A stretch of 64,000 nucleotides of DNA from Pseudomonadota bacterium (GTDB taxonomy: Bacteria; Pseudomonadota; Gammaproteobacteria; Burkholderiales; Methylophilaceae). The notes below the pieces were generated by a model, which was not told where the DNA came from, ran no database searches, and saw nothing but the letters and a program-made list of their open reading frames with translations. This document shows positions 1 to 9,429 of this stretch, piece by piece. The first letter of the stretch is position 1; every line of letters starts with the position of its first letter. A program made the translations under genes and the position numbers. The stretch spans positions 372,001 to 436,000 of the forward strand of contig JAKQIT010000074.1 in NCBI GenBank assembly GCA_029556915.1, given 5' to 3'.

Positions 1-333
1 ACCTTGCATTTGATGTTTGAGGCACAATATAACGAGCTAGCACTAGCGGTTGACTTAATTGCAGAGCGGATTCGTGCGCTTGATTTTTACGCGCCAGGTA
101 CTTATCGTGACTTCGCTAAACTATCCAGCATTGCAGAAAGTGAAAGCGTGCCAAAAGCCAATGACATGATTGCAGAGTTAGTGGCTGGGCATGAAGCAGT
201 TTGCCGCACCGCAAGAAAAGTTTTTCCTGCGGCTGAAAAAGCTGCTGATGAAGCGACTGCTGATTTGCTCACGCAACGTTTACAGTTACATGAAAAAACC
301 GCATGGATGTTGAGAAGCTTACTTGAAAAGTGA
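1..333 (+). CDS. dps: Dps-family ferritin-like protein, 3' part only
   Basis: The window opens inside this gene; the reading frame is already open at base 1, so the N-terminal part is missing. Dps proteins form hollow dodecamers that oxidise and store Fe(II) using hydrogen peroxide and protect DNA. The visible fragment contains [11 protein letters not shown] (fragment residues 18-28), matching the family signature that carries the acidic ferroxidase ligands (Asp78 and Glu82 in E. coli numbering), and ends with a helix [14 protein letters not shown]. The DNA for that last helix is repeated just downstream at about 400-432. Family assignment is firm; the paralogue type cannot be decided from the fragment. 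Confidence 0.85.
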   Translation, partial: TLHLMFEAQYNELALAVDLIAERIRALDFYAPGTYRDFAKLSSIAESESVPKANDMIAELVAGHEAVCRTARKVFPAAEKAADEATADLLTQRLQLHEKTAWMLRSLLEK

Positions 334-1599
<1,266 letters not shown>

Positions 1600-1602
1600 C
1601 GA

Positions 1603-1637
1603 TTTTGTAGGGGCGATTTATAGTCGCTCCTACAAAA
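1603..1637. repeat. REP-like palindrome after trxB
   Basis: TTTTGTAGGGGCGA (1603-1616) pairs with TCGCTCCTACAAAA (1624-1637), 13 of 14 bases, around a 7-base loop. The GTAGGAGCGA core resembles REP sequences known from pseudomonads. It sits directly behind trxB and ends in a short A run, so it could also act as a weak terminator. Confidence 0.6.
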
Positions 1638-1652
1638 ACCAGCGGTGCAGAA

Positions 1653-2195
1653 ATGAAGACAACATCTTCTGACGAAAGTGAAAACCATCTGTTTTCTGAA
1701 GCAGTGAAAGACGCGCGACCATTGCCCGCGAGTAATCGCGCTATTCACCCCAGCAAAAAACCCAAACCGATTCCCAAACATTTCATTCGCGATGAGCAAC
1801 AAGCGCTGCGCGATTCACTAAGTGATGACTATATTCCTGCACATGAGTTAGAAACTGGGGAAGAGCTTCTGTATTTGCGTGAGGGGCATTCGCCCGATAT
1901 TTTGCGTAAATTAAGGCGCGGCCATTGGGTGATACAAGCGCAAATTGATTTGCACGGTTTAATCTCGGACGATGCTCGCATGTACGTAGCCGACTTTTTA
2001 AATAATTGCAAAAAGCGTAGCTTGCGGTGCGTGCGCATTGTGCATGGCAAGGGCTTGGGCTCTAAAAATCGTGAACCTGTGCTTAAACACAAACTGCGCA
2101 ACTGGTTGATGCAGCGCGATGAAGTGATTGCCTACGCGCAGGCCAAACCTGAAGACGGCGGCAGCGGCGCAGTGATTGTGCTGTTAAAAGCTTAA
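1653..2195 (+). CDS. Smr-domain protein
   Basis: The 180-residue protein has a charged, probably disordered N-terminal half and a C-terminal Smr domain (about residues 95-180), the small nuclease or nicking fold first seen at the end of MutS2. The conserved IDLHG and HGKG motifs are present, in IDLHGLISDDAR and RIVHGKGLGS, as is the final GAVIVLLK strand. Stand-alone proteins of this kind (E. coli SmrA/SmrB type) act as endonucleases; SmrB cleaves mRNA at collided ribosomes. Which role applies here cannot be told. The ATG at 1653 has only a weak ribosome site. Confidence 0.85.
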   Translation: MKTTSSDESENHLFSEAVKDARPLPASNRAIHPSKKPKPIPKHFIRDEQQALRDSLSDDYIPAHELETGEELLYLREGHSPDILRKLRRGHWVIQAQIDLHGLISDDARMYVADFLNNCKKRSLRCVRIVHGKGLGSKNREPVLKHKLRNWLMQRDEVIAYAQAKPEDGGSGAVIVLLKA

Positions 2196-2227
2196 ACGCT
2201 CTCCCTGAACTTGCCCTAAGCAAATTC

Positions 2228-2239
2228 ACCCGAACGGGT
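2228..2239. promoter_or_regulatory. Palindrome ACCCGAACGGGT upstream of PEP-CTERM gene 1
   Basis: This perfect 5-bp-arm dyad lies about 130 bp before the start of the first PEP-CTERM gene. A near-identical site (ACCCAAACGGGT, 7164-7175) lies about 120 bp before the second PEP-CTERM gene. In both cases the gene-oriented strand continues with a TTG...ATAGC-like stretch. A shared regulator is plausible but inferred from two sites only. Confidence 0.4.
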
Positions 2240-2368
2240 AGTTGAAAAATAGCTATGTAAGCGCATTATTCAACTTCATGAAATATGTAAATAATTGTAA
2301 ATATAAATTTTCTTACGCGTCTATCGTAAGCGATTTGTCTGACTATCTTACGCTGTGGAGAATCCAAA

Positions 2369-2953
2369 ATGAAAAAATTAATTTTAGCGGCTACCATATT
2401 AGCCTTGCCTGCTTTATCGCATGCGGCGGTGTTTACCGATAATTTTGATGGCGACACTCTTGCGCTAAATCAAACTACTTTTTTAGGTGGCTGGACGGTA
2501 AGTTCTGGCACGGTAGATTTAATTGGCCAACCAGGGTTCTTTGAGTTTTTTCCTGGAAATGGTCGCTATGTAGATTTAGATGGGTCAACGCGTGATGCAG
2601 GCTTGTTTGACAAGCAGCTAGCGCTAGCAGCCAGCACCCAATATATTCTTTCGTTTGATTTAGCTGGTAGCCAACGTGCAGACACTAATATCGTGGATGT
2701 TATTTTTGGTACAAGCAGCCAAACATTCACACTAGCAAGCGCAGACCCTTTTGCTACATACACTATGTCTTTCACCACAAACGCAGCAGCTAATTATCAA
2801 ATTAGCTTCCAAAATTCTGGTACTCCTGGAGATAATATTGGCGCTTTGCTGGATAACGTGAGTGTAACTGCCGTACCAGAGCCAGAAACTTATGCATTGA
2901 TGCTGGCAGGCTTGGGCTTAGTAGGTTTTGCCGCACGCCGTAAACAAGTTTAG
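2369..2953 (+). CDS. PEP-CTERM sorting-domain protein
   Basis: Exported protein of 194 residues. It has a classical signal peptide (MKKLILAATILALPALSHA) and a PEP-CTERM tail: VPEPETYALMLAGLGLVGF, then a basic AARRKQV end. Such tails are recognised by an exosortase (EpsH type), which is not encoded in this window, and the proteins are linked to exopolysaccharide and biofilm. The middle region is rich in small and aromatic residues and probably forms a beta-sandwich resembling carbohydrate-binding modules; no specific family is recognised. The start follows GGAG at good spacing. A strong terminator closes the unit. Confidence 0.9.
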   Translation: MKKLILAATILALPALSHAAVFTDNFDGDTLALNQTTFLGGWTVSSGTVDLIGQPGFFEFFPGNGRYVDLDGSTRDAGLFDKQLALAASTQYILSFDLAGSQRADTNIVDVIFGTSSQTFTLASADPFATYTMSFTTNAAANYQISFQNSGTPGDNIGALLDNVSVTAVPEPETYALMLAGLGLVGFAARRKQV

Positions 2954-2974
2954 CTTTTCCAATAAGCTTTAATC

Positions 2975-3006
2975 AACCGCACTTGAACATCAAGTGCGGT
3001 TTTTTA
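2975..3006 (+). terminator. Rho-independent terminator after PEP-CTERM gene 1
   Basis: AACCGCACTTG and CAAGTGCGGTT form a perfect 11-bp stem with a 5-base loop, followed by a T run. Confidence 0.9.
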
Positions 3007-3082
3007 TTGCTATAAACTTTACAAAAATTACTGTACAAAAAACTGCTTAAAATTTAAGCAAATTAGTTGCACATCTTTTCAC

Positions 3083-3135
3083 CACCCCACCAAGCCAGTC
3101 TACATGCGGCTTACAGGCTGACAAAAATCTCTCGG
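3083..3135. repeat. 11-nt-loop palindromic repeat, copy 1 (degenerate)
   Basis: The core is CCAAGCC, an 11-base loop at 3097-3107, then GGCTTACAGG, followed by the family flank AAAAATCTCTCGG. The left outer stem has decayed. It lies at the 3' side of the ABC exporter gene. Confidence 0.7.
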
Positions 3136-3177
3136 GCGGTTTTTTTAGTGTAAATCTGTGGATAACTTTTGGCAGAT

Positions 3178-5013
3178 TTAAATTTCATCGCCCAAAAATC
3201 CGCCGCTTTGCCGCGCCCACAAGCTGGCATAAAGCCCACCATTTTTAAGCAGTTGGGCATGGGTGCCTTGCTCAATAATGGCGCCTTTATCCAGCACAAT
3301 CAATCTGTCCATCGCGGCGATGGTGGATAAACGATGCGCAATCGCCAGCACGGTTTTGCCCTGCATAAGCTGATATAAACTTTGTTGAATTGCGGCCTCC
3401 ACTTCACTATCCAGCGCGCTGGTGGCTTCATCCAGCACTAAAATCGGCGCATCTTTCAGCATCACGCGCGCAATGGCGATGCGCTGGCGTTGCCCGCCGG
3501 AGAGTTTAACACCGCGCTCGCCCACATGGGCATCGTAGCCAATGCGGTCTTTGGCATCACGCAAATTTAAAATAAATTCGTGTGCTTCTGCACGCTTGGC
3601 TGCCTCAATCATTTCTGCTTCGCTCGCATCGGGGCGGCCATATAAAATATTATCGCGCACGCTACGATGCAGTAGCGAAGTATCTTGCGTGACCATGCCA
3701 ATATGGGCGCGCAAGCTGTTTTGCGTAACACTTTTAATGTCTTGGCCGTCAATCAAAATCTGCCCATTTTGCACATCGTAAAAACGCAACAGCAAATTAA
3801 CGATGGTGGACTTACCCGCACCGGAGCGACCAACAATGCCCACTTTCTCACCCGCTTGAATATTGAGCTCAAAATTTTGTAGCAATGGCGCTTGGTTTGC
3901 ATAGGAAAAATTCACCCGAGAAAATGTGATGCCGCCAGAAGCCACGTCCAGATCCGTTGCCAGCGGTGCATCCACAATGTTATGCGGTAAAGCCAGCGTA
4001 TTCATGCCGTCTTGCACGGTGCCGATTTGCTCGTAAAGCGAGGTCATTTCCCACATGACCCAATGTGAAATACCGTTGAGGCGCAACGCCATCGCCGTCA
4101 CTGCCGCCACCGCGCCAACCCCCACTTCACCCTTGCTCCACAACCATAATGCGACACCTGAGCAACTAATCACTAAGCACATATTTAAAAAGTGATTGAT
4201 GGTTTCCACGCCACTGACCATGCGCATTTGCCGTTTTACAAACACCAAAAATTCTTGCATGGCAAACTTTGCGTAGTTGGCCTCGCGCCCAGCATGCGAG
4301 AACAATTTTACTGTGCTGATATTGGTATAGGCATCAGTAATGCGGCCAGTCATCAAGGCGCGCGCATCAGCTTGGTCTTGCGAAACGCGCTTTAGTCGCG
4401 GCACAAAGTAAATCAGCGCACTCGCATACAACATCAACCATATTAAAAAAGGCCATACAATCATGAAGTTAAAACTTCCGACTACCGTGATGATGGTGAC
4501 AAAATAAATCATCACATACACCATAATGTCGGTGCAAATAAACCATACATCGCGCACCGCCAGCGCGGTCTGCATCACTTTTGCAGACACGCGTCCAGCA
4601 AACTCATCTTGATAAAAGCTCATACTTTGGCCCAACATCAGGCGATGAAAGTTCCAGCGTAGCCGCATGGGGAAAGTGCCTGCCAAGGTTTGATGCTTAA
4701 GCAAAGTTTGTGCACCAACCAGCAGCGTACTAAACAACAAAATACCTGCTAATAGCAATAAATCATTTAAATGATATTCCCAAAGAATTTGGCGCGGAAT
4801 ATCACTCAGCCTATCCACCACTTTACCCATCATGGCAAATAGCAAAGCTTCAAACGCGCCAATACACGCGGTGAGCAAGGTCATGCCAGCGATATATGCA
4901 CGCATGCCCTCAGTACAGGACCATACAAAAGACCAAAAGCGCTTGGGCGGCGTGCTAAATAGAGCCTCGGGGAATGGGTTAATAAAGCTTTCAAACCAAC
5001 GAAATGGATTCAA
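3178..5013 (-). CDS. ABC exporter, fused permease and ATPase
   Basis: A 611-residue half-transporter of the MsbA/multidrug type: a six-helix membrane domain (about residues 20-330) followed by a nucleotide-binding domain. Walker A GRSGAGKST is at 395-403, signature LSGGQ at 504-508, Walker B ILVLDE at 524-529 and the switch histidine near 560 in AIAHRLST. It would act as a homodimer in the inner membrane. The substrate is unknown; drugs, lipids or peptides are all possible. It lies 9 bases behind ispF in the same direction and may be cotranscribed with the isoprenoid genes, but nothing ties it to that pathway. Confidence 0.9.
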   Translation of the reverse strand: MNPFRWFESFINPFPEALFSTPPKRFWSFVWSCTEGMRAYIAGMTLLTACIGAFEALLFAMMGKVVDRLSDIPRQILWEYHLNDLLLLAGILLFSTLLVGAQTLLKHQTLAGTFPMRLRWNFHRLMLGQSMSFYQDEFAGRVSAKVMQTALAVRDVWFICTDIMVYVMIYFVTIITVVGSFNFMIVWPFLIWLMLYASALIYFVPRLKRVSQDQADARALMTGRITDAYTNISTVKLFSHAGREANYAKFAMQEFLVFVKRQMRMVSGVETINHFLNMCLVISCSGVALWLWSKGEVGVGAVAAVTAMALRLNGISHWVMWEMTSLYEQIGTVQDGMNTLALPHNIVDAPLATDLDVASGGITFSRVNFSYANQAPLLQNFELNIQAGEKVGIVGRSGAGKSTIVNLLLRFYDVQNGQILIDGQDIKSVTQNSLRAHIGMVTQDTSLLHRSVRDNILYGRPDASEAEMIEAAKRAEAHEFILNLRDAKDRIGYDAHVGERGVKLSGGQRQRIAIARVMLKDAPILVLDEATSALDSEVEAAIQQSLYQLMQGKTVLAIAHRLSTIAAMDRLIVLDKGAIIEQGTHAQLLKNGGLYASLWARQSGGFLGDEI

Positions 5014-5022
5014 GGTAAAGCC

Positions 5023-5499
5023 CTATACAGATTGAATAATGCAAACAGCCTCTGCCGCAATGCCTTCACCACGCCCTGTAAAACCTAACTTTTCAGTTGT
5101 AGTGGCTTTTACGTTAATTTGTGAAATTTTGACTTGGCAATCCGCCGCGATATTGGCACACATGAGCGCAGTATGTGGTGATAACTTGGGGGCTTCGCAA
5201 ATCACCGTGGCATCTATATTACCTACCACATAACCTTTATCGTTAAGCAAAGTCACCACATGCTTAAGTAACTCTCGCGAGTTAACGCCTTTATATCGCA
5301 TATCGCTGGGTGGAAAATGCTTGCCAATATCGCCCAGTGCCGCCGCGCCAAGCAAAGCATCACAAATGGCATGTAGCAAAACATCTGCATCAGAATGACC
5401 ATCTAAGCCTTTATGGTGCGCGATTTCTACGCCACCGATAACGCATGGACGACCAACGACCAAAGCATGCACATCAAAACCATGACCTACTCTTATCAC
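5023..5499 (-). CDS. ispF: 2-C-methyl-D-erythritol 2,4-cyclodiphosphate synthase
   Basis: This enzyme catalyses the fifth step of the MEP isoprenoid pathway: it cyclises CDP-methylerythritol 2-phosphate and releases CMP. The 158-residue length is typical. The metal-binding GHGFDVH is at the N-terminus (Asp8, His10 ligands), [10 protein letters not shown] gives the third ligand, and [21 protein letters not shown] is the conserved C-terminal signature. The start codon overlaps the ispD stop by four bases, so the two are translationally coupled. Confidence 0.97.
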   Translation of the reverse strand: MIRVGHGFDVHALVVGRPCVIGGVEIAHHKGLDGHSDADVLLHAICDALLGAAALGDIGKHFPPSDMRYKGVNSRELLKHVVTLLNDKGYVVGNIDATVICEAPKLSPHTALMCANIAADCQVKISQINVKATTTEKLGFTGRGEGIAAEAVCIIQSV

Positions 5500-6179
5500 T
5501 TCACATCCTTTTGCATGAGCGCTTCTACCATCGCCACATCTTGCGGGTAGGTCACTTTCATATTTTTTAACGAACCCACTACTAACTTCGGTTGCAAACC
5601 AAGCGCTTCTATCGATTGCGCTTCATCTGTAGCGCTGCCGCCATTGCTTTGCAAAGCAGCTTTTAACATACTGAATCTAAACATTTGTGGCGTTTGTGCT
5701 TGCCATAAATGCGCACGTGGTATAGTTTTTTCGCTGCGATTTTGATCATTTGACTGCTTTAAGGTATCTGCCAATGGCAACGCTAACAAGCCACCTACAG
5801 CATCCATTTCTAAGCTATCTAACAAAGAATTAAGCATACTTGCATCTAAACCAGGACGTGCGGCATCATGCACCAACACCCAATCATCATCGGCAATAGT
5901 GATACTATTAAGCGTATTTAACACTGTTTGCGCGCGCGTATCTCCACCAGTGTAGTGCAGATGTAAACGGCTTTTTGTATCTAATTGCAAACTATGCCAA
6001 AACTCATCTTCAGGGTGTAGCGCTAAATGGATGCTGGCGATACGCGGACAAGCAAAAAAGGTTTGTACGCTATGCGAAATCATCGGCTTACCTAATATGG
6101 GCATATATTGCTTAGGCAGAGCAGTAGCCATGCGATTACCGATACCAGCTGCGGGAATAATGACGTGAAAGTTTGCCAT
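5496..6179 (-). CDS. ispD: 2-C-methyl-D-erythritol 4-phosphate cytidylyltransferase
   Basis: Transfers CMP from CTP to methylerythritol 4-phosphate, the third step of the MEP pathway. The N-terminal nucleotide-binding loop [17 protein letters not shown], the VHDAARPG motif and [11 protein letters not shown] are all in the expected order within 227 residues. It forms an operon with ispF (four-base overlap), as in many proteobacteria. It is separated from the upstream PEP-CTERM gene by a bidirectional terminator. Confidence 0.97.
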   Translation of the reverse strand: MANFHVIIPAAGIGNRMATALPKQYMPILGKPMISHSVQTFFACPRIASIHLALHPEDEFWHSLQLDTKSRLHLHYTGGDTRAQTVLNTLNSITIADDDWVLVHDAARPGLDASMLNSLLDSLEMDAVGGLLALPLADTLKQSNDQNRSEKTIPRAHLWQAQTPQMFRFSMLKAALQSNGGSATDEAQSIEALGLQPKLVVGSLKNMKVTYPQDVAMVEALMQKDVK

Positions 6180-6259
6180 GCTTAACAGTTAGTCAAAAAA
6201 TGAAATATGGCTAAATTTTAACATAGGCATGAAATACCATTTTGATTATTAAGATAAAA

Positions 6260-6285
6260 AAAACGGAAGCCTAAGCTTCCGTTTT
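6260..6285. terminator. Bidirectional terminator between PEP-CTERM gene 2 and ispD
   Basis: AAAACGGAAGC and GCTTCCGTTTT form a perfect 11-bp stem with a CTAA loop, with A runs before and T runs after. It would end transcription of the PEP-CTERM gene that is read leftwards into it. Confidence 0.85.
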
Positions 6286-6317
6286 AAACACTACATTCTT
6301 GGAAAATTAGATTGAAA

Positions 6318-7043
6318 CTATGCCTGTTTTCTGCGGCGGGCAGAAAAGCCAATCAATCCTAAACCAGCCAACATCATGGCGTAGGTTTCTGGTTCTGGAA
6401 CCTCCGGCACTGAACCTATATCAAGAGCAGCGTAACGTATCGTACCTCCCGCAACAAGATACTCACCGAAACCATCACCATAAAAAGTGACTGTACTAAA
6501 AGTATTTGTTGTATCAATTGCACCCACAAAGTTTAAAAAACCCAAACCTGCTGCATAGCCTGGATTGTCATTAGCCGAAAAAGCTGATGCTACTGTACGG
6601 GTTGCGCCGCCATCAAATGAAATGTAAAGAGATGAAGGCAGGGGCGATGTGCAACAGGTAGCCCAATCACCCACTTCTAAACCAAACGCATTGACACCCG
6701 TGTTAAAGGTAAATGTTAATCCAGAGCCTGCTGCTGGATTTGCGGGACTAATGCCTATAGATTGTCCACTCAAGCTGTTTCCGTTATCAGTGTATAAATT
6801 ATCAATTGACCTTGTGTTACCATTTGTTGAAGTGATGGTATAGCCTGTTCTTGCCCATGATGTGCCACTTGACAGACTGGACAAGGTATCAGTTACAACT
6901 GTACCGCCCGCCCCAGCAACAGTAGCGTCAAATGCCGCCGTGCCAGCTGGTATCGTATTGTTATAAATCACAGGTGCTGCTTGAGCGGTAGTTGCTACAA
7001 AAGTGAATGCAACCATACCTAATAAACCACTGTACATATTCAT
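6318..7043 (-). CDS. PEP-CTERM sorting-domain protein
   Basis: Exported 241-residue protein with a signal peptide (MNMYSGLLGMVAFTFVATTAQA) and a PEP-CTERM tail: VPEPETYAMMLAGLGLIGF, then SARRRKQA. The middle has a beta-rich pattern and one adjacent cysteine pair (TCCTS). No enzymatic motif is visible. The ATG at 7043 is preferred to the upstream in-frame start at 7106 because GGAGAG precedes it at good spacing and the signal peptide then starts at residue 1. The tail is very similar to that of the first PEP-CTERM protein, so both are probably processed by one exosortase encoded elsewhere. Confidence 0.9.
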   Translation of the reverse strand: MNMYSGLLGMVAFTFVATTAQAAPVIYNNTIPAGTAAFDATVAGAGGTVVTDTLSSLSSGTSWARTGYTITSTNGNTRSIDNLYTDNGNSLSGQSIGISPANPAAGSGLTFTFNTGVNAFGLEVGDWATCCTSPLPSSLYISFDGGATRTVASAFSANDNPGYAAGLGFLNFVGAIDTTNTFSTVTFYGDGFGEYLVAGGTIRYAALDIGSVPEVPEPETYAMMLAGLGLIGFSARRRKQA

Positions 7044-7163
7044 AGCATCTCTCCAAAATTTAAGAATTTGGTAATTAAAGTTAGTGCGATTAAGGCTATC
7101 CCACACCTAGACTTAACCTGAATTTACGATTCATCATATTCCGTTGGCTACTGCTATACAATC

Positions 7164-7175
7164 ACCCAAACGGGT
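7164..7175. promoter_or_regulatory. Dyad ACCCAAACGGGT upstream of PEP-CTERM gene 2
   Basis: Counterpart of the site at 2228-2239, at a similar distance (about 120 bp) before its gene and with one arm mismatch. It lies between this gene and the end of the ammonium transporter gene. Confidence 0.4.
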
Positions 7176-7185
7176 ACATTTATAC

Positions 7186-8388
7186 TCAATCATCCGCAGT
7201 CGAAACGATCTTATGAATACTTAAATCAGCCCCGTCAAACTCCTCTTCTTGCCCCATACGAATACCTACCGTTTTCTTAAGTACGCCATAGACAATGCAG
7301 CCGCCGACCAGCGCAATGGCAACGCCAAGCCCAGTGCCTACAAGCTGCGACATAAAGCTAATACCCGCCTCGCCGTTACCTGTGCCACCTAACACTTTTG
7401 CGCCAAATATACCTGCTGCTATGCCACCCCATGCGCCGCACAAGCCATGTAAAGGCCACACACCGAGCACATCATCAATTTTGAGTTTATTCTGCGTCAT
7501 GGTAAATGCCCATACAAATAAGCCGCCCGCAACCGCCCCCGTTACCAGCGCACCAAGTGGGTGCATTACATCAGAGCCTGCACATACTGCTACCAAGCCA
7601 GCCAATGGGCCATTGTGCACAAAACCTGGGTCATTTTTGCCAAAAATTAAGGCTGCCAAAGTTCCACCTACTAACGCCATAAGCGAATTGACTGCAACTA
7701 GACCTGATATCCCCTGAATTGCCTGCGCAGACATCACATTGAAACCAAACCAGCCTACAGTTAATATCCAAGCACCCAGTGCTAAAAACGGAATATTAGA
7801 TGGTGGATGGGCATGCATGCGCCCATCTTTGGTATAGCGCCCATGCCGCGCACCTAAAAGCACTACTGCAGCTAAGGCAATCCAGCCACCCATGGCATGC
7901 ACCACGACAGAACCAGCGAAATCGTGAAACTCCGCACCAAAGCTAGCTTTTAGCCAATCTTGAATGCCAAAGTGATGATTCCAGACGATCCCTTCAAAAA
8001 ACGGATAGATAAAACCAACAATCAAAAAAGTAGCTGCGAGTTGCGGATTAAACTTTGCGCGCTCAGCAATACCACCAGAAATAATGGCTGGAATCGCTGC
8101 GGCAAAAGTCAGCAAAAAGAAAAATTTCACCAAGCCAAAGCCATTTTTTGCGGCGAGCACATCGGCACCGCTAAAAAAATTAACGCCATATGCTATGCTG
8201 TAGCCAATAAAAAAGTAAGCAATGGTCGATACTGAAAAATCCACCATAATTTTGACAAGTGCGTTCACTTGGTTTTTTTTGCGCACTGTACCAACTTCTA
8301 AAAAAGCAAAACCTGCGTGCATAGCAAGCACCATAATGGCGCCAAGCAATACAAACAAAACATCGTTTGACGAAATTAAAGCTTCCAT
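7186..8388 (-). CDS. amt: Ammonium transporter (Amt family)
   Basis: Inner-membrane channel-like transporter for ammonium with about eleven transmembrane helices. Hallmarks are the pore segment IVWNHHFGIQDW, the conserved DFAGSVVVHAMGG and the twin histidine motif region around ...WPLHGLCGAWGG. The ATG at 8388 is chosen over the GTG four codons upstream, because the AGGGAG ribosome site would overlap that GTG. No glnK lies next to it, unlike the usual glnK-amt pair. Two NtrC-type sites and a sigma-54 promoter upstream indicate induction under nitrogen limitation. Confidence 0.95.
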   Translation of the reverse strand: MEALISSNDVLFVLLGAIMVLAMHAGFAFLEVGTVRKKNQVNALVKIMVDFSVSTIAYFFIGYSIAYGVNFFSGADVLAAKNGFGLVKFFFLLTFAAAIPAIISGGIAERAKFNPQLAATFLIVGFIYPFFEGIVWNHHFGIQDWLKASFGAEFHDFAGSVVVHAMGGWIALAAVVLLGARHGRYTKDGRMHAHPPSNIPFLALGAWILTVGWFGFNVMSAQAIQGISGLVAVNSLMALVGGTLAALIFGKNDPGFVHNGPLAGLVAVCAGSDVMHPLGALVTGAVAGGLFVWAFTMTQNKLKIDDVLGVWPLHGLCGAWGGIAAGIFGAKVLGGTGNGEAGISFMSQLVGTGLGVAIALVGGCIVYGVLKKTVGIRMGQEEEFDGADLSIHKIVSTADD

Positions 8389-8425
8389 ATTGACTTTCAC
8401 TCCCTAAAATGAATGTCAAACAGAA

Positions 8426-8441
8426 AGCAATTAGTACGCCA
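8426..8441 (-). promoter_or_regulatory. Sigma-54 promoter of amt
   Basis: Read on the minus strand the site is TGGCGT-N5-TTGCT, with GG and GC elements at the spacing required by RpoN. The expected start point near 8415 leaves a leader of about 27 nt before the ATG. Confidence 0.75.
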
Positions 8442-8493
8442 AATCGCAACTAATTGATTTTATGAAAAAATATTGATGTAAGTGATTTGAATT

Positions 8494-8510
8494 TGCACCA
8501 TTTCGGTGCT
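8494..8510. promoter_or_regulatory. NtrC-type binding site, proximal
   Basis: TGCACCATTTCGGTGCT matches the NtrC consensus TGCACC-N5-GGTGCA at all but the last base. It lies about 70 bp upstream of the -12 element, a normal enhancer position. Confidence 0.75.
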
Positions 8511-8523
8511 TGTACTGATGCGT

Positions 8524-8540
8524 TGCACTATAGAAGTGCA
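8524..8540. promoter_or_regulatory. NtrC-type binding site, distal
   Basis: TGCACTATAGAAGTGCA is a perfect dyad of the TGCAC-N7-GTGCA form. Its centre is 30 bp from the proximal site, about three helical turns, so dimers can bind on one DNA face. Confidence 0.7.
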
Positions 8541-8566
8541 TTTTCAGTCATTTGGAAATTTTATAA

Positions 8567-9241
8567 CTAAACTAACATATTGCCAGTGCCATCTTGCAGC
8601 ACCATGCTGGCGGCGTTTGGATTGCCTATCCAAAAATGAAAAAACTCGCGAACTACAATAGTGAATAAGCGACGACTATCTTTACTACGAAACAATGGAA
8701 GCGTTAAATCAACGGCTATCCGGTAATATTTTTGACTTTTTTCTGGGGCGTTTCGCATGCGGATGAGCATAATCTTAGCTAACTTGACGCGTGCATCTAC
8801 CAATGGTTGTTCTGCGCCTTCATGGCGCAAGGCCATCACATAAGCTTTGATTGGCCAATTTTCGGATGTTTCAAATTTTTCTGCATCCAGACCATCTGTG
8901 AGTGCTTTTAATGTGGTGTTTGGTGGTTTCCAATGGTCACCTGACACATCAAACTTTTGCGCCCCACTATAAGCAGCTATTGACTTAATATCTTGTGACC
9001 AAAAAGCGAAATACTCCCGTGCAACTTGTAGCGAGGCGTGCCAATCTTCAGCAGGCACTTCGTCCATCACCGCTTCTACAGCAAGACGATAGTCAACGCC
9101 ATTCATCTGCTTATCAGCTAAATGCTTACTTAACAGCAATAAAAATGCCTTGCGTTTTTCTAAATTCGCACCATCCGCTCCTTTTGACTTCAGCAGTTTA
9201 AGATAAGCTTCTCTAGCCTGTTTTTCTCTTGCTTGACTCAT
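8567..9241 (-). CDS. Conserved hypothetical protein
   Basis: About 224 residues, soluble, mostly helical and rich in charged residues. No known domain is recognised, and it has no signal peptide or membrane segment. The C-terminal part contains REFFHFWIGNPNAASMV. The ATG at 9241 (MSQAREKQ) is preferred; an in-frame GTG at 9268 would add nine residues, and the only GAGG lies between the two. It is convergent with nothing and is followed, in the same direction, by the amt regulatory region, so the two genes are probably separate units. Confidence 0.65.
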   Translation of the reverse strand: MSQAREKQAREAYLKLLKSKGADGANLEKRKAFLLLLSKHLADKQMNGVDYRLAVEAVMDEVPAEDWHASLQVAREYFAFWSQDIKSIAAYSGAQKFDVSGDHWKPPNTTLKALTDGLDAEKFETSENWPIKAYVMALRHEGAEQPLVDARVKLAKIMLIRMRNAPEKSQKYYRIAVDLTLPLFRSKDSRRLFTIVVREFFHFWIGNPNAASMVLQDGTGNMLV

Positions 9242-9429
9242 TAACGCAAAATTTTCCTCAAAAATCACATAAAGTTTAACCTATAAGTTTGTGAATTCAC
9301 ATAACTATTTGGCATTATCTTAATTATGAATTATATTATTGGCAATCTCGATTTTCAGTTTAACCTATGATTTATCGCTTAATGTTGATAAACAACAACA
9401 TTCATCACTGCAAACATGTGGATATTTAA

